Assembly: GCF_024170285.1 (NCBI RefSeq)
Contig: NZ_JALJXV010000007.1
Span: forward strand, 62,001 to 126,000
Direction of reading: 5' to 3'
DNA length: 64,000 nt
Origin: Natronocella acetinitrilica
GTDB lineage: Bacteria > Pseudomonadota > Gammaproteobacteria > Nitrococcales > Aquisalimonadaceae
Below the pieces are notes generated by a model. The model did no database searches. It was given only the letters and a program-made list of their open reading frames with translations, and was not told the DNA's origin. Each line of letters begins with the position of its first letter. The stretch's first letter is position 1. A program made the translations under genes and the position numbers. This document shows, one piece after another, positions 1 through 8,763 of the stretch.

Positions 1-936
1 GGTTTCGCAGCCTGGTTGCTGACCATGATGCTGCTGGCGCCATTAGGCCCCTACCTCTACCCAGGTGTCGAGAATGCCACGCTGTTTGGCTTCTACCTGC
101 CCATCGCCTTCCTTCTGGGCGCAATCGCGTGGCCAACCGCGCCCGCCGTGACCATCGCACTGATTCGGGAAGTCGGGGCCAAGGGCGTCATGACCACCGC
201 CACGCTGACCATCGTTGCCCTGAGCGATGCCGCTGCCGTGATTGCCTTTGGATTGTCGCTGGAACTCACGCGCGCATTCATCGAGACCGGCGCATTCTCC
301 TGGACCCAGGGAGTCGCCATTCCAGCGGCAAAACTGGCGGGTTCCATCGTGCTCGGCATCACCGCCGGCGCCGGAATCAATGGCCTCGCCCGGCTGCTGC
401 CGGAAAAGAGCATCACTCTGATGACCGTGGTGCTGGGCGGGATTCTGCTCGCCATGTGGGCGGCCAGCGAACTCGGCCTGTCCACGATTCTGGCAACCCT
501 GGTCATGGGCTTTACGGCCGTTAACCTGCCTCGCGGTGATCGGCTCGGAACCATCCTCCATCCCGTGGAAGGCCTGGTGTTCGTGGTGTTTTTCGTGATC
601 TCCGGGGTCTACTTCGACCTGGCGGCACTGGAGACCGCCTGGCTACTTGCCATCATGATTACCGTGGCGCGATGCGTTGGGAAATATGCGGGTGCAAGCA
701 TCGGTGCAATCGTATCCGACTCGCCCCGAAACATGCGCAGGTACCTGGGGCTGATTCTGCTGCCCAAGGCCGGCCTGACCCTGGGGCTCGCATTCCTCGC
801 CCGGGACGCGCTCGGTGACCCCATCGGCAACCTGCTATTCAACGGTCTGCTCGCCTCCACCATCCTCAACATGATCTTTACACCGCCATTGGCGAAGTGG
901 GCACTCCTGCGCTCCGGGGAAGCCCGGCTAAACTAG
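1..936 (+). CDS. Cation:proton antiporter, C-terminal part (cut by window edge)
   Basis: The frame is open to base 1 and about 311 codons are visible, so the true start lies upstream; the TTG at 16 is internal. The product is a run of hydrophobic helices with small polar breaks, typical of the CPA1/NhaP-type sodium/hydrogen exchanger fold. Recognisable stretches are a glycine-rich helix followed by NLPRGDRLG near residue 180 of the visible part and a late helix with GLTLGLAFLARD. Such carriers exchange cytoplasmic Na+ or K+ for external H+ in the inner membrane. A second, unrelated antiporter (NhaC type) lies 3.5 kb away, which fits a salt- or alkali-tolerant host. Family assignment is firm; ion preference cannot be read. 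Confidence 0.8.
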   Translation, partial: GFAAWLLTMMLLAPLGPYLYPGVENATLFGFYLPIAFLLGAIAWPTAPAVTIALIREVGAKGVMTTATLTIVALSDAAAVIAFGLSLELTRAFIETGAFSWTQGVAIPAAKLAGSIVLGITAGAGINGLARLLPEKSITLMTVVLGGILLAMWAASELGLSTILATLVMGFTAVNLPRGDRLGTILHPVEGLVFVVFFVISGVYFDLAALETAWLLAIMITVARCVGKYAGASIGAIVSDSPRNMRRYLGLILLPKAGLTLGLAFLARDALGDPIGNLLFNGLLASTILNMIFTPPLAKWALLRSGEARLN

Positions 937-985
937 ACGTTGGCGCAACTGCGCCTAATAGAACGATAAAGAGGAGTAGCCCGCC

Positions 986-2233
986 ATGAGTCGTTCACCA
1001 CTCAGAACTGCAGCAATTTCGGTATCAACCGCCGCCCTGCTTGGCGGCGGTGTGTCCACGCAGGCGCTTGCCGATGATCCCCCCTGGGCGCAGGGACGCG
1101 CAGCAGAGTTGGCGGATTCCCCGCTGGCGCCACACGCAACCCCCTTGACCGTGACGCCGGTTGAAGACATCCCGATCGATCATCTTCAACTGCCGGATGG
1201 CTTCAGCGCGGAGATCTGGGCCCACGGCATGCCCGGTGCACGCATGATGGCTCGTGGTGACGAGGGAACCCTGTTCCTTGGCACCCGGGGCATCGGTCGC
1301 GTCTATGCAGTCATGGACAATGGTGATTCCCGAGACCACATGATCATTGCCGAGGGGCTGACGCAGCCCAATGGAATCGCCTACCGTGACGGCAGCCTTT
1401 ATGTGGCGGCGATCAATCGCATCTTCCGCTACGACGATATCGAGGCAAGTCTCGCCAATGGAGAGGTTCCCGAACCCGAAGAACTCACCGATGCATTCGG
1501 TCTGCCGGATGACGTCCATCACGGCTGGAAATTCCTCGCCTTCGGCCCCGACGGCAGGCTCTACGTCCCGGTCGGAGCGCCCTGCAACGGCTGCGAGGTC
1601 GATCCCGATGTGCACGCCAACATTCGTAGTTTCGAACCCGACGGCTCGGACATGCAGGTTGTCGCCCGAGGCGTGCGCAACAGTGTTGGTTTCGACTTCC
1701 ACCCGGATACCGGCGAGCTCTGGTTTACCGACAACGGTCAGGACTGGCTGGGCGAACATGGTCCGCACGATGAACTCAACCGGCTCAGCGAAGCTGGTGA
1801 GCACTTCGGCTTCCCGTACTGCCACGCCCACGGCCTGATCGACCCGGATCTGGGATCGGCTGATTCCTGCGACGGCATCACCATGCCGGCGGCTCTGCTG
1901 GGTGGGCACTCTGCGGCCCTGGGGATGCGCTTCTACACTGGCGACATGTTCCCGTCGGAATATCAGAACGCCATCTTCATTGCCCGTCGCGGCTCCTGGA
2001 ACCGCACCTTGAGCGTGGGGTACGACATCCAGGTTGCGCACATCTCCGATGACGGCACCACGGCAGCCATCTCCCCGTTCATGGTGGGGTTGCTGGATCC
2101 ACGGGCCAACGAATTCTCGGGCAGGCCAGTGGATGTGCTGCAGATGCCGGACGGCTCCCTGTTGGTAGCCGACGAGCAGAACGGTGCGGTCTACCGCATT
2201 ACCTATGAAACCCCGGACTACGTGAGCGACTGA
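986..2233 (+). CDS. PQQ-dependent sugar dehydrogenase (sorbosone dehydrogenase-like), periplasmic
   Basis: 415 residues. Residues 1-29 form a signal peptide ending in ALA, so the enzyme is periplasmic. The rest resembles the soluble beta-propeller sugar dehydrogenases (L-sorbosone / glucose dehydrogenase family): LPDGFSAEIWA near the N terminus, then GVRNSVGFDFHP with ELWFTDNGQDWLG around 229-260, the usual signature of this family. These enzymes oxidise an aldose or sorbosone with PQQ and pass electrons to a cytochrome. The start is supported by AGAGGAG nine bases upstream of the ATG. The next gene, two bases downstream, encodes a di-haem cytochrome c and is the likely electron acceptor. The substrate cannot be told. 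Confidence 0.82.
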   Translation: MSRSPLRTAAISVSTAALLGGGVSTQALADDPPWAQGRAAELADSPLAPHATPLTVTPVEDIPIDHLQLPDGFSAEIWAHGMPGARMMARGDEGTLFLGTRGIGRVYAVMDNGDSRDHMIIAEGLTQPNGIAYRDGSLYVAAINRIFRYDDIEASLANGEVPEPEELTDAFGLPDDVHHGWKFLAFGPDGRLYVPVGAPCNGCEVDPDVHANIRSFEPDGSDMQVVARGVRNSVGFDFHPDTGELWFTDNGQDWLGEHGPHDELNRLSEAGEHFGFPYCHAHGLIDPDLGSADSCDGITMPAALLGGHSAALGMRFYTGDMFPSEYQNAIFIARRGSWNRTLSVGYDIQVAHISDDGTTAAISPFMVGLLDPRANEFSGRPVDVLQMPDGSLLVADEQNGAVYRITYETPDYVSD

Positions 2234-2235
2234 GC

Positions 2236-2850
2236 ATGGGTCTATTCGAGAGCGTGTCCCGGCTGTGGTGGATGACCCCTGCGGCTGCCCTGTCGGTTGC
2301 CCTGCCCTTCGCCGTCATGGCGGAAGACGCCCCGGCGGTCGGCAAGTCACTGGAGGAACAGTTGCAGCTTTGTGGCGCATGTCACGGAGTCGACGGCAAT
2401 TCCACCCAGCCCGGCACGCCTTCGTTGGCGGGGCAACCCGAACTCACCATCGTCAATCAGATGATCTATTTTCGTGAACGATTGCGTCGCAACGACGTGA
2501 TGACCCCGCAGGCGCGGGGCCTCAGCGACAGCGACATCCAGGCACTGGCGGCATACTATGCCGAGCAACCGATCGCCGGGCCGGAGGGTGAACCGGACGA
2601 TGATCTGATGCGCCGCGGTCAGGCATTATCCGATGCCCAACGCTGCGCCAGCTGCCATGGTTCGGGGTACGCGGGCCGGGCACAGATGCCACGATTGGCC
2701 GGACAGCGGGAGGACTATCTCGTGGATTCCATGCAGGCCTATCGTGACCGAACCCGCGGCGGCCCGGACTCCACCATGATCGACATCATGCGTGGCGCGT
2801 CCGATGAGGACATCGCGGCCATGGCTCACTATTTCGCCTACTACCAGTAA
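2236..2850 (+). CDS. Di-haem cytochrome c (c4-like), periplasmic
   Basis: 204 residues with an N-terminal signal segment of about 30 residues and two haem-binding motifs, CGACH at 46-50 and CASCH at 137-141. Each half also has a methionine placed to be the axial ligand (Met89 before RGLSDSDI and Met181 before RGASDEDI), so the protein is a tandem duplication of a small class I cytochrome, as in the cytochrome c4 family. It begins two bases after the stop of the PQQ sugar dehydrogenase and is almost certainly co-transcribed with it, so it probably carries electrons from that enzyme to a terminal oxidase. It is followed by a convergent gene 21 bases away. Confidence 0.88.
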   Translation: MGLFESVSRLWWMTPAAALSVALPFAVMAEDAPAVGKSLEEQLQLCGACHGVDGNSTQPGTPSLAGQPELTIVNQMIYFRERLRRNDVMTPQARGLSDSDIQALAAYYAEQPIAGPEGEPDDDLMRRGQALSDAQRCASCHGSGYAGRAQMPRLAGQREDYLVDSMQAYRDRTRGGPDSTMIDIMRGASDEDIAAMAHYFAYYQ

Positions 2851-2871
2851 CACATCCGGCCCAGGGGGTGT

Positions 2872-4545
2872 TCAGTCATCCGGCTCGAACAGCCCCTTGA
2901 GCCGCTCCACGTCTTGTTCGCTCCACCCTTCCGGTTCGGTCAGTGCCAGCCAGGCATCGATGTAATCCCGGGCGGCGATCTCATGGCCGTATCCCGGCGG
3001 TGCACCGCCAATGGCGATATCGGCAAGCAACTGCAGCGTGGTCACGATGGGATACCAACGCAGTTCGGGAGAGACATCCGGCCCACGGGGTTGCCGCATC
3101 CAGGCAGGTTCGCGATAAAGCGTCTGCGGGCTGAAGAACGTCACCGGATCGCTGGCGTACTGAACGAATGCGATGCGGAACGGACCCCAGTAGTCGCCCT
3201 GCTCTTCAAGGCCCTGCTCCTGGTTCATGAAGCGAACCACCGATCCGTTGCGGAACTGCGGCAACCAGGCCGGGGAACCGGCGTCACGACTCGCGGTAAC
3301 CTGCCGCCAGGTGCGGCTACGGAACGGTGGGCCACTCCAGAGGGCGCCGTCGAACGGGTCATCGATAATGTCATACAGATCAAATGAGAGATCGGAATTC
3401 AGTGCGCCAAGACTCAGCCCGTGAAGATAGAGCCGGGGCCGCTCATCCTCGGGCAGACCAGTCCAGTAGCCGTAAATGGCCTCGAACAGTGCCCTTGCCG
3501 TGTCTGCCCCGTAATCCCCTTCCAGCATCAGGGAAAGCGGGCTCGGCAGGTAGGAATACTGCGCGGTTACGGTGACGATATCCCCCCGGTGCAGATACTC
3601 CACCGGATTCTGCGCTGCGCCATCCACCCAGCCTCGGCCCGTGGGCGTGGCAACCAGCAGCGTCGACCGTTCGAACCCGCCGACACGGATCAACTCCCGC
3701 AGAGCCAGTTCGGCGCGTTCTTCCGGCGTGTCTGCCGCGGTCAGGCCGACATAGACGCGAATCGGATTCGGCACATCTTCGCCGACAAAGTCGCCGATGT
3801 CCTCGCCGGTGGGGCCGGAGGTTACAAAGCGTCTGCCACGTCCGCCCAGACCCTCCCAGGTAATCAGGGAATCTGCGCTGCCGGTGCGCATCGGGTCCGT
3901 GGGTGGCTCGATATCATCCTGCATCAGCACATCCAGTTGCTGATAGGAGTTGTCGGCGGCCCGCAAGCCCCAGGTGAAGATCACACCGTCGATGACCGAC
4001 CAGAACAGGGCCAACGCGGCAGCAACTCCGATCACGTTCGCCACCCGATGGGGAATATGGCGTTCCAAGCGCCTTTGCAGCAGGAAGAAGGTGATCCGGA
4101 AGAGCCGCGCCAGCAGCAGGATCACAGCGAAAACCGCGACGGCGATCAGGCCGATGGTGTAAGCACGGATGCCATCGAGTTCTTCAAGGCCCATCAGGCC
4201 ACGGACTGAATTCTGCCAGCCTGCCGCCTGCCAGAGAAACACGGCCGCAAACACAACACAGAGCACGGTGGCAACGAGCTTCACCGCCAGATCGATACGC
4301 CCCCTGGGCAGTGGGAACCCCATGTAGGCCCACAGCCAGCGCCCACCATGGCCAAGGCCGTAGCCGGCGGCAAAGGACAACCCGGAAATCACGCCCTGAA
4401 CGTAGAATGGACGCGGCAGCAGACTCGGCGTCAGGGAGAAGGCGAAAAAGAGCGTGCCTAACAGCAAGCCGACGGTGGAGAACTGGCGGAAGAAACGCAA
4501 GGCCGTAGTGTTGTAAAGCACGAAACTAGAAACCCCAGGTGGCAA
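2872..4545 (-). CDS. Membrane-anchored alpha/beta hydrolase
   Basis: 557 residues. The first ~200 residues hold several membrane helices (LLLGTLFFAFSLTPSLLPRP, then further segments). The remainder is a soluble alpha/beta hydrolase-like domain with a nucleophile elbow HGLSLGAL at about 373-381, the putative catalytic serine being near 377. This two-part layout matches the bacterial Abhydrolase_9_N / Abhydrolase_9 families. The natural substrate of these proteins is not known to me; a lipid or ester is possible but not shown. The start codon lies 20 bases inside the 3' end of the NhaC-type gene upstream, so the two are probably co-transcribed and translationally coupled. Confidence 0.72.
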   Translation of the reverse strand: MPPGVSSFVLYNTTALRFFRQFSTVGLLLGTLFFAFSLTPSLLPRPFYVQGVISGLSFAAGYGLGHGGRWLWAYMGFPLPRGRIDLAVKLVATVLCVVFAAVFLWQAAGWQNSVRGLMGLEELDGIRAYTIGLIAVAVFAVILLLARLFRITFFLLQRRLERHIPHRVANVIGVAAALALFWSVIDGVIFTWGLRAADNSYQQLDVLMQDDIEPPTDPMRTGSADSLITWEGLGGRGRRFVTSGPTGEDIGDFVGEDVPNPIRVYVGLTAADTPEERAELALRELIRVGGFERSTLLVATPTGRGWVDGAAQNPVEYLHRGDIVTVTAQYSYLPSPLSLMLEGDYGADTARALFEAIYGYWTGLPEDERPRLYLHGLSLGALNSDLSFDLYDIIDDPFDGALWSGPPFRSRTWRQVTASRDAGSPAWLPQFRNGSVVRFMNQEQGLEEQGDYWGPFRIAFVQYASDPVTFFSPQTLYREPAWMRQPRGPDVSPELRWYPIVTTLQLLADIAIGGAPPGYGHEIAARDYIDAWLALTEPEGWSEQDVERLKGLFEPDD

Positions 4546-6040
4546 TGATCGCCAGCAGCGTCCAGAGGACCATGGCGAACGCCGCGGCGAAGGCCGATGG
4601 GATCCACTGGGTCCGGACGTGATCCATCACGTCGCAACCCGAGGCGGCGCTGCTGAGAATGGTTGTGTCGGACAGGGGCGAACACTGGTCGCCAAACACG
4701 CTTCCGTTCACCGACGCCGCAAGACAAAGCATAAGCAGAAACTGCGGGTGCGCCACCTCCGTGACAATGGCCACCGCCCATGCAAGAGGCATGGAGAACG
4801 GCAGAACCAGGGCGAATGTGCCCCAGCTGCTGCCAGTGCCGAAGGCCAGTACCCCGCTCAGCAGGAACAGGGTCGCGGGCAGGAACAGGGGGTGGATGGC
4901 GCCACTCAACTGACGACTCACGAAATGCCCGGCACCCAGCTCGCCGCTCAGGCTGCCCAGCATCACCGCCGCCACCAGCAGCAGGCAGATCGGCAACACG
5001 GAGGCCGTGCCATAGGCGAGGCCCCGGCCGAGGACATTCCACGCCAGGCCACGCTTCACAGACACCAGCATGGCGGGAACCAGACCGAGCCCCATGGTCA
5101 GGAATGCCCAGGCCGGGCCGAGGAAGCGGAACGCCACCACGAACATGACGATGATGCCCGCGATTCCCAGGTAGAACTCCGAGGGACGCGGCTCATAGCC
5201 CCTGGCAATAGCCGAATGGGAGAGTATCGGCGTGGACAGGGGCTGTGCGTGGGCGGAATCCAGCTTGCCGGTGTCACGGGCGCGGGTTACGGCCCGGCGG
5301 AAACGCTGCCCCATGAATGGGAGCCGGTCAATCGCCAGCAGGAACGTGAAGGTCACCGACAACATGGCGAAAAAGAACAGCGGTACCGACTGCACGTAGA
5401 AAAGAATGCGGTCATAGGCGGTGGTCAGGAAGGCAACACCCGACACTGCCAGAAGCCCCTGGACGTAGAATGGCCAGGCGTTCAGGGGAATCAACAGGGA
5501 AATAGGCGACGATGTGGCGTCGATCACGTACGAAAGTTCTTCGTGACTCACCCGGTGTCGATCGGCCAGGGGCTTGATGACACCGCCCACCAGGACGGCG
5601 CTGAACGCTCCGCCCTGGAAAAACAGGACGCCAAGACCCCATGCCGCAAGCTTGGCGGAGCGCGGCCCACGTACGAAACGGCGACTGATCGCCTCGGCAA
5701 AGGCAAGCGCAGCACCATTAGTGCGCCATAAGCCGAGCATGAGGCCGAAGGTGGCAATCAGGCCCAACAGGCCGATCATGGTGTCGTAGGGAAACCACTG
5801 GTAGAGCATGGACAGGTTGGTGGAAGGCTGCACGATCCACAGAACAAAGCCTACGACAGCACCCACCCAGATCGCCGGCAGCGGTCTGCGATAGCGAAAG
5901 CACAGCAGCAGTGCCAGGATTGCGGGAAACAGCGATAATATACCGAGGCGCAGCCCCTCCGGGGTCTCCGTGTCCTCAAGGCCAATCGCCGTTGCCAGCA
6001 GCGGTATGCGCCCGATGAATTCGAGAATTTCCCCGTTCAC
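4526..6040 (-). CDS. NhaC-family Na+/H+ antiporter
   Basis: 504 residues made almost entirely of membrane helices. Characteristic stretches are FFQGGAFSAVLVGGVIKPL around 155, YVIDATSSPISLLIPLNAWPF near 190, and FGTGSSWGTFALVLPF with SVNGSVFGDQCSPLSDT in the C-terminal third; the GDQCSPLSDTT stretch is typical of the NhaC superfamily. It would expel Na+ in exchange for H+ across the inner membrane. It overlaps the start of the alpha/beta hydrolase gene by 20 bases. The 105-base gap upstream contains an imperfect dyad, TTGACCCG-N8-CGCGTCAA (6066-6089), which could be an operator or simply contain a -35 box. Confidence 0.85.
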   Translation of the reverse strand: MNGEILEFIGRIPLLATAIGLEDTETPEGLRLGILSLFPAILALLLCFRYRRPLPAIWVGAVVGFVLWIVQPSTNLSMLYQWFPYDTMIGLLGLIATFGLMLGLWRTNGAALAFAEAISRRFVRGPRSAKLAAWGLGVLFFQGGAFSAVLVGGVIKPLADRHRVSHEELSYVIDATSSPISLLIPLNAWPFYVQGLLAVSGVAFLTTAYDRILFYVQSVPLFFFAMLSVTFTFLLAIDRLPFMGQRFRRAVTRARDTGKLDSAHAQPLSTPILSHSAIARGYEPRPSEFYLGIAGIIVMFVVAFRFLGPAWAFLTMGLGLVPAMLVSVKRGLAWNVLGRGLAYGTASVLPICLLLVAAVMLGSLSGELGAGHFVSRQLSGAIHPLFLPATLFLLSGVLAFGTGSSWGTFALVLPFSMPLAWAVAIVTEVAHPQFLLMLCLAASVNGSVFGDQCSPLSDTTILSSAASGCDVMDHVRTQWIPSAFAAAFAMVLWTLLAIIATWGF

Positions 6041-6065
6041 ACCTGCATTCCGTGGTCTCCGTAAG

Positions 6066-6089
6066 TTGACCCGATCGACGGCGCGTCAA
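6066..6089. promoter_or_regulatory. Imperfect dyad upstream of the NhaC-type gene
   Basis: TTGACCCG and CGCGTCAA face each other across eight bases. On the reverse strand the right arm reads TTGACG and could serve as a -35 element for the antiporter gene; a -10 at the right distance is weak. No other copy was seen in the window. Confidence 0.25.
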
Positions 6090-6145
6090 TGTGCCAAGAA
6101 TCGAACGGAACTGCAAAAAAGTGACACCTCCTGTCTACCAGGTCT

Positions 6146-7798
6146 TCAGTCTTCGTCGAGGTGTGTGAATGCCACCAGGAAGCGGTCCCGAAACGCGTCC
6201 ATCCGCCAGACAGGGGCGTCTTCATCCGGCACCATACCCTCGGTCCAGCCCCAGTCGGCGATCCGCTCCACGAGATGCTGTGGCCCGATGATGTGGATGG
6301 GCACGTCGAACCCGTCGACCTGGCTCACGAACCGGGCTGGTTCATGGTCCCCAAGCACGATCATCAGCGGCGGATCCGCAGCGTGTCGCTCAGCGTAGGA
6401 ACCCACCACTTCCAGACTGTAGTCCACCGCCAACCGGAATTTTTCGCGGACGCGGTCGTTGTCTCTCCAAACCACCTCTGGCGGGTCGCCGTCGTTGGCC
6501 CATTCATTGAAGACAGTGCCGTCGCCGATGACATTCCAATCGATCACGGGCGGCACCGGCAACCACGGCGCATGGGATGAGATCAGGGCAATCTGAGCAA
6601 ACAACGGCGCGCGACCCTCCCCTGCCGGCAGGGCCCGCTCCAGTCGATCCATGGACTTCATGGTGAACTGATCCGGCATGGTCACCCAGTTGTAGCGTTC
6701 CCCGGCGTACTCCAGGTCCCGCGCCGCATGAATGACTTCGAAGCCGAAGAAATCGGCCTCAGGCCAGGACATGGTGATTGCCGGCATGATCGCCGCGGTG
6801 CGGAAGCCGGCCGCGCTGGCATAATGAAACAGTGTCCGCCGGGGGCTCGCCAGCAAAGCCCGATAGCGCCCCTGGTTATCGATCCACAAGCCAGAGGCAA
6901 TGGTCGAGTGGGCAAGCCAGCTCTGACCGCCCACCATGGGCGCCGTCAGGTAGGCCGAGCGCATGGCAAGGCCTTGTTCATCCAGGCGGCGCTCGATATC
7001 CCACAAACGACCAACATGGGTATCGATGTAAAGCGGATTCTGGAAGCTGGACCGGCCGTAGCTCTCCACGTAGGTCAGCAACACGTCGTGATCGCCGATG
7101 GCGTTCAGCAACGCCCGACGATCGCTGCGGGTAAAGGGGTCTTCCCGGGCCGCGCGCCTGAAATCGGCGAGATCCTCAAGGGTTTGCCGGTAGGTCACCA
7201 CCCGCTCCAGGGCCACTCTCGCCGTGAAGGCGGCGCCACGCGGTTCTACAGGCATGTTCCAGGCGCCTCTCGCCTGGCCGATCTCACCGATCATAAGGGC
7301 AAGGGCGGGCATCGCCATGGCACCAGCAGCTACTCGTGGTAGCGGCGGTGGTTGCAAGGCAGACCAGACCCCGGTTGCCCACCACAGCAACCAGGCCAGC
7401 ACGGCCGATAACACGACCAGCACACCGACAACGCCCATCGCCAAAGGCACGCCGATGCTGCCGGACCCCAGCATCCATGCCGCATGGATCAGGCCCATAT
7501 CCACCAGGGGATTGAACGCCCGGTTATAGGCCACAAAGGTTGCGTAATCGGCAGCCTTGCTGATCACAAGCAGCAACAGGATGCCGACCAGCAGCCCACG
7601 CAAGCCGCGCACCCACCAGACCCTTGCCGGCATTGCGATCAGCGCCAACAGGATAACGGGCAACTCGAGGGGAAAGAGCAACAGCGCTTGCGGTGTCATG
7701 GCCGCCGGGTGATTCGGCTGAATGAGCACCAGATGCAGCAGCCCGGCGGCCACAATCAGCCGCCATGCCATGGAGATGAGTGCTCTGCTATCGACCAT
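6146..7798 (-). CDS. Sulfatase-fold integral membrane protein
   Basis: 550 residues. The N-terminal ~190 residues contain about five membrane helices. The C-terminal part looks like the alkaline-phosphatase superfamily domain found in membrane sulfatases and phosphoglycerol or phosphoethanolamine transferases: DVLLTYVESYGRSSF at about 235, then HSTIASGLW and SSHAPWLPVPPV, and a late LGDHEPARF motif that supplies metal ligands. These proteins hydrolyse sulfate esters or transfer a head group outside the cytoplasmic membrane. The nucleophile position after the first metal motif reads ESYGRSS rather than a clear C-x-P-S-R sulfatase motif, so a phospho-group transferase or hydrolase is more likely than a sulfatase. 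Substrate unknown. Confidence 0.72.
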   Translation of the reverse strand: MVDSRALISMAWRLIVAAGLLHLVLIQPNHPAAMTPQALLLFPLELPVILLALIAMPARVWWVRGLRGLLVGILLLLVISKAADYATFVAYNRAFNPLVDMGLIHAAWMLGSGSIGVPLAMGVVGVLVVLSAVLAWLLWWATGVWSALQPPPLPRVAAGAMAMPALALMIGEIGQARGAWNMPVEPRGAAFTARVALERVVTYRQTLEDLADFRRAAREDPFTRSDRRALLNAIGDHDVLLTYVESYGRSSFQNPLYIDTHVGRLWDIERRLDEQGLAMRSAYLTAPMVGGQSWLAHSTIASGLWIDNQGRYRALLASPRRTLFHYASAAGFRTAAIMPAITMSWPEADFFGFEVIHAARDLEYAGERYNWVTMPDQFTMKSMDRLERALPAGEGRAPLFAQIALISSHAPWLPVPPVIDWNVIGDGTVFNEWANDGDPPEVVWRDNDRVREKFRLAVDYSLEVVGSYAERHAADPPLMIVLGDHEPARFVSQVDGFDVPIHIIGPQHLVERIADWGWTEGMVPDEDAPVWRMDAFRDRFLVAFTHLDED

Positions 7799-7908
7799 TT
7801 CCCGCCGCCCGACGTCTGTTATCCATAAAGTTGACGCCGAGTTGAGACTCTATGGGCGCGCTCCGGTTCCCGGGCTGAAGGGCGGCGCCAGGACGACGGA
7901 TGAGACCG

Positions 7909-8763
7909 TCAGCCCGTATAGTCGTAGAAGCCGCGTCCCGATTTGCGCCCAAGGTAACCCGCGTCGACCATTTGCCTGAGCAGTGGGCTGGGTCGGTATT
8001 TGGGGTCGCCGAAACCTTCGTGAAGCACATTCATGATGGACAGGCAGGTGTCCAGCCCGATCAGATCGGCCAGAGCCAGCGGTCCCATCGGGTGATTCAT
8101 TCCAAGCTTCATGGCCTGGTCGATGTCCTCGGCGCTGGCCACGTTCTCGGATAGCACGAAGATCGCCTCGTTGATCATCGGCATGAGTATGCGGTTGCTC
8201 ACGAAACCGAAGCTGTCATTGACGGCTACAGGCGTCTTTCCGATCTGGCGGGCGACATCGGTGACTTCTGCCGCAACCGCTGGGTCAGTCTGTCGCGCCG
8301 CGATCACCTCCACCAGGGCCATCATCGGCACGGGATTGAAGAAATGCATACCGACGACACGCTCCGGGCGTTTGGTTGCCGCAGCGATACGGGTCAGGGA
8401 AATCGACGAAGTGTTGCTGGCCAGAATGGCTTCCGGCGCGCAGGCCGCATCAAGGGCCTGGAAGATGCCGAGCTTGATATCGGTATTCTCCGTCGCTGCC
8501 TCGACGATGAGTTGCCGATTTGCAAGCCCCGCAATGTCCGTCTCGAGGCTTATGCGCTCAAGTGCTGCGGACTTTTCGCCGTCTTCGATCCTGCCCTTGC
8601 GAGCAAGCCGTTCAAGGCTCTGCTCGATGCTCTGCAGGCTGCGGTCCAACGCCGATTGATTGACATCCTGCATGCACACATCGAAGCCGGCTACCGCGAA
8701 GGTCTGGGCGATCCCACTGCCCATGATGCCTGCTCCCACCACCCCGATTTTCTCTGTCTTCAT
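7909..8763 (-). CDS. 3-hydroxyacyl-CoA (3-hydroxybutyryl-CoA) dehydrogenase
   Basis: 284 residues, the normal length for the single-domain enzyme. It has the N-terminal NAD-binding motif GAGIMGSGIAQ at 10-20, the substrate-region motif ASNTSSISLT, the catalytic-region histidine in HFFNPVP near 138, and the C-terminal LGMNHPMGPLALADLIGLD. It interconverts 3-hydroxyacyl-CoA and 3-oxoacyl-CoA with NAD(P) in the cytoplasm (fatty acid, butanoate or PHB metabolism). Its ATG overlaps by one base the stop codon of the PH-domain gene upstream (TAATG arrangement), so it is the last gene of a four-gene operon, an unusual partner for membrane PH proteins. Confidence 0.92.
   Translation of the reverse strand: MKTEKIGVVGAGIMGSGIAQTFAVAGFDVCMQDVNQSALDRSLQSIEQSLERLARKGRIEDGEKSAALERISLETDIAGLANRQLIVEAATENTDIKLGIFQALDAACAPEAILASNTSSISLTRIAAATKRPERVVGMHFFNPVPMMALVEVIAARQTDPAVAAEVTDVARQIGKTPVAVNDSFGFVSNRILMPMINEAIFVLSENVASAEDIDQAMKLGMNHPMGPLALADLIGLDTCLSIMNVLHEGFGDPKYRPSPLLRQMVDAGYLGRKSGRGFYDYTG

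Noticed and set aside
942-955. GGCGC-AACT-GCGCC as a terminator after the first antiporter gene
   Set aside because: Stem of only five pairs and no T run follows.
2851-2871. AACAC...GTGTT between convergent genes as a terminator
   Set aside because: Short stem with a long loop and no T run.
4619-5731. Forward frame of 370 codons opposite the NhaC-type gene
   Set aside because: Hydrophilic, His/Gln-rich mirror of membrane helices; no support as a gene.
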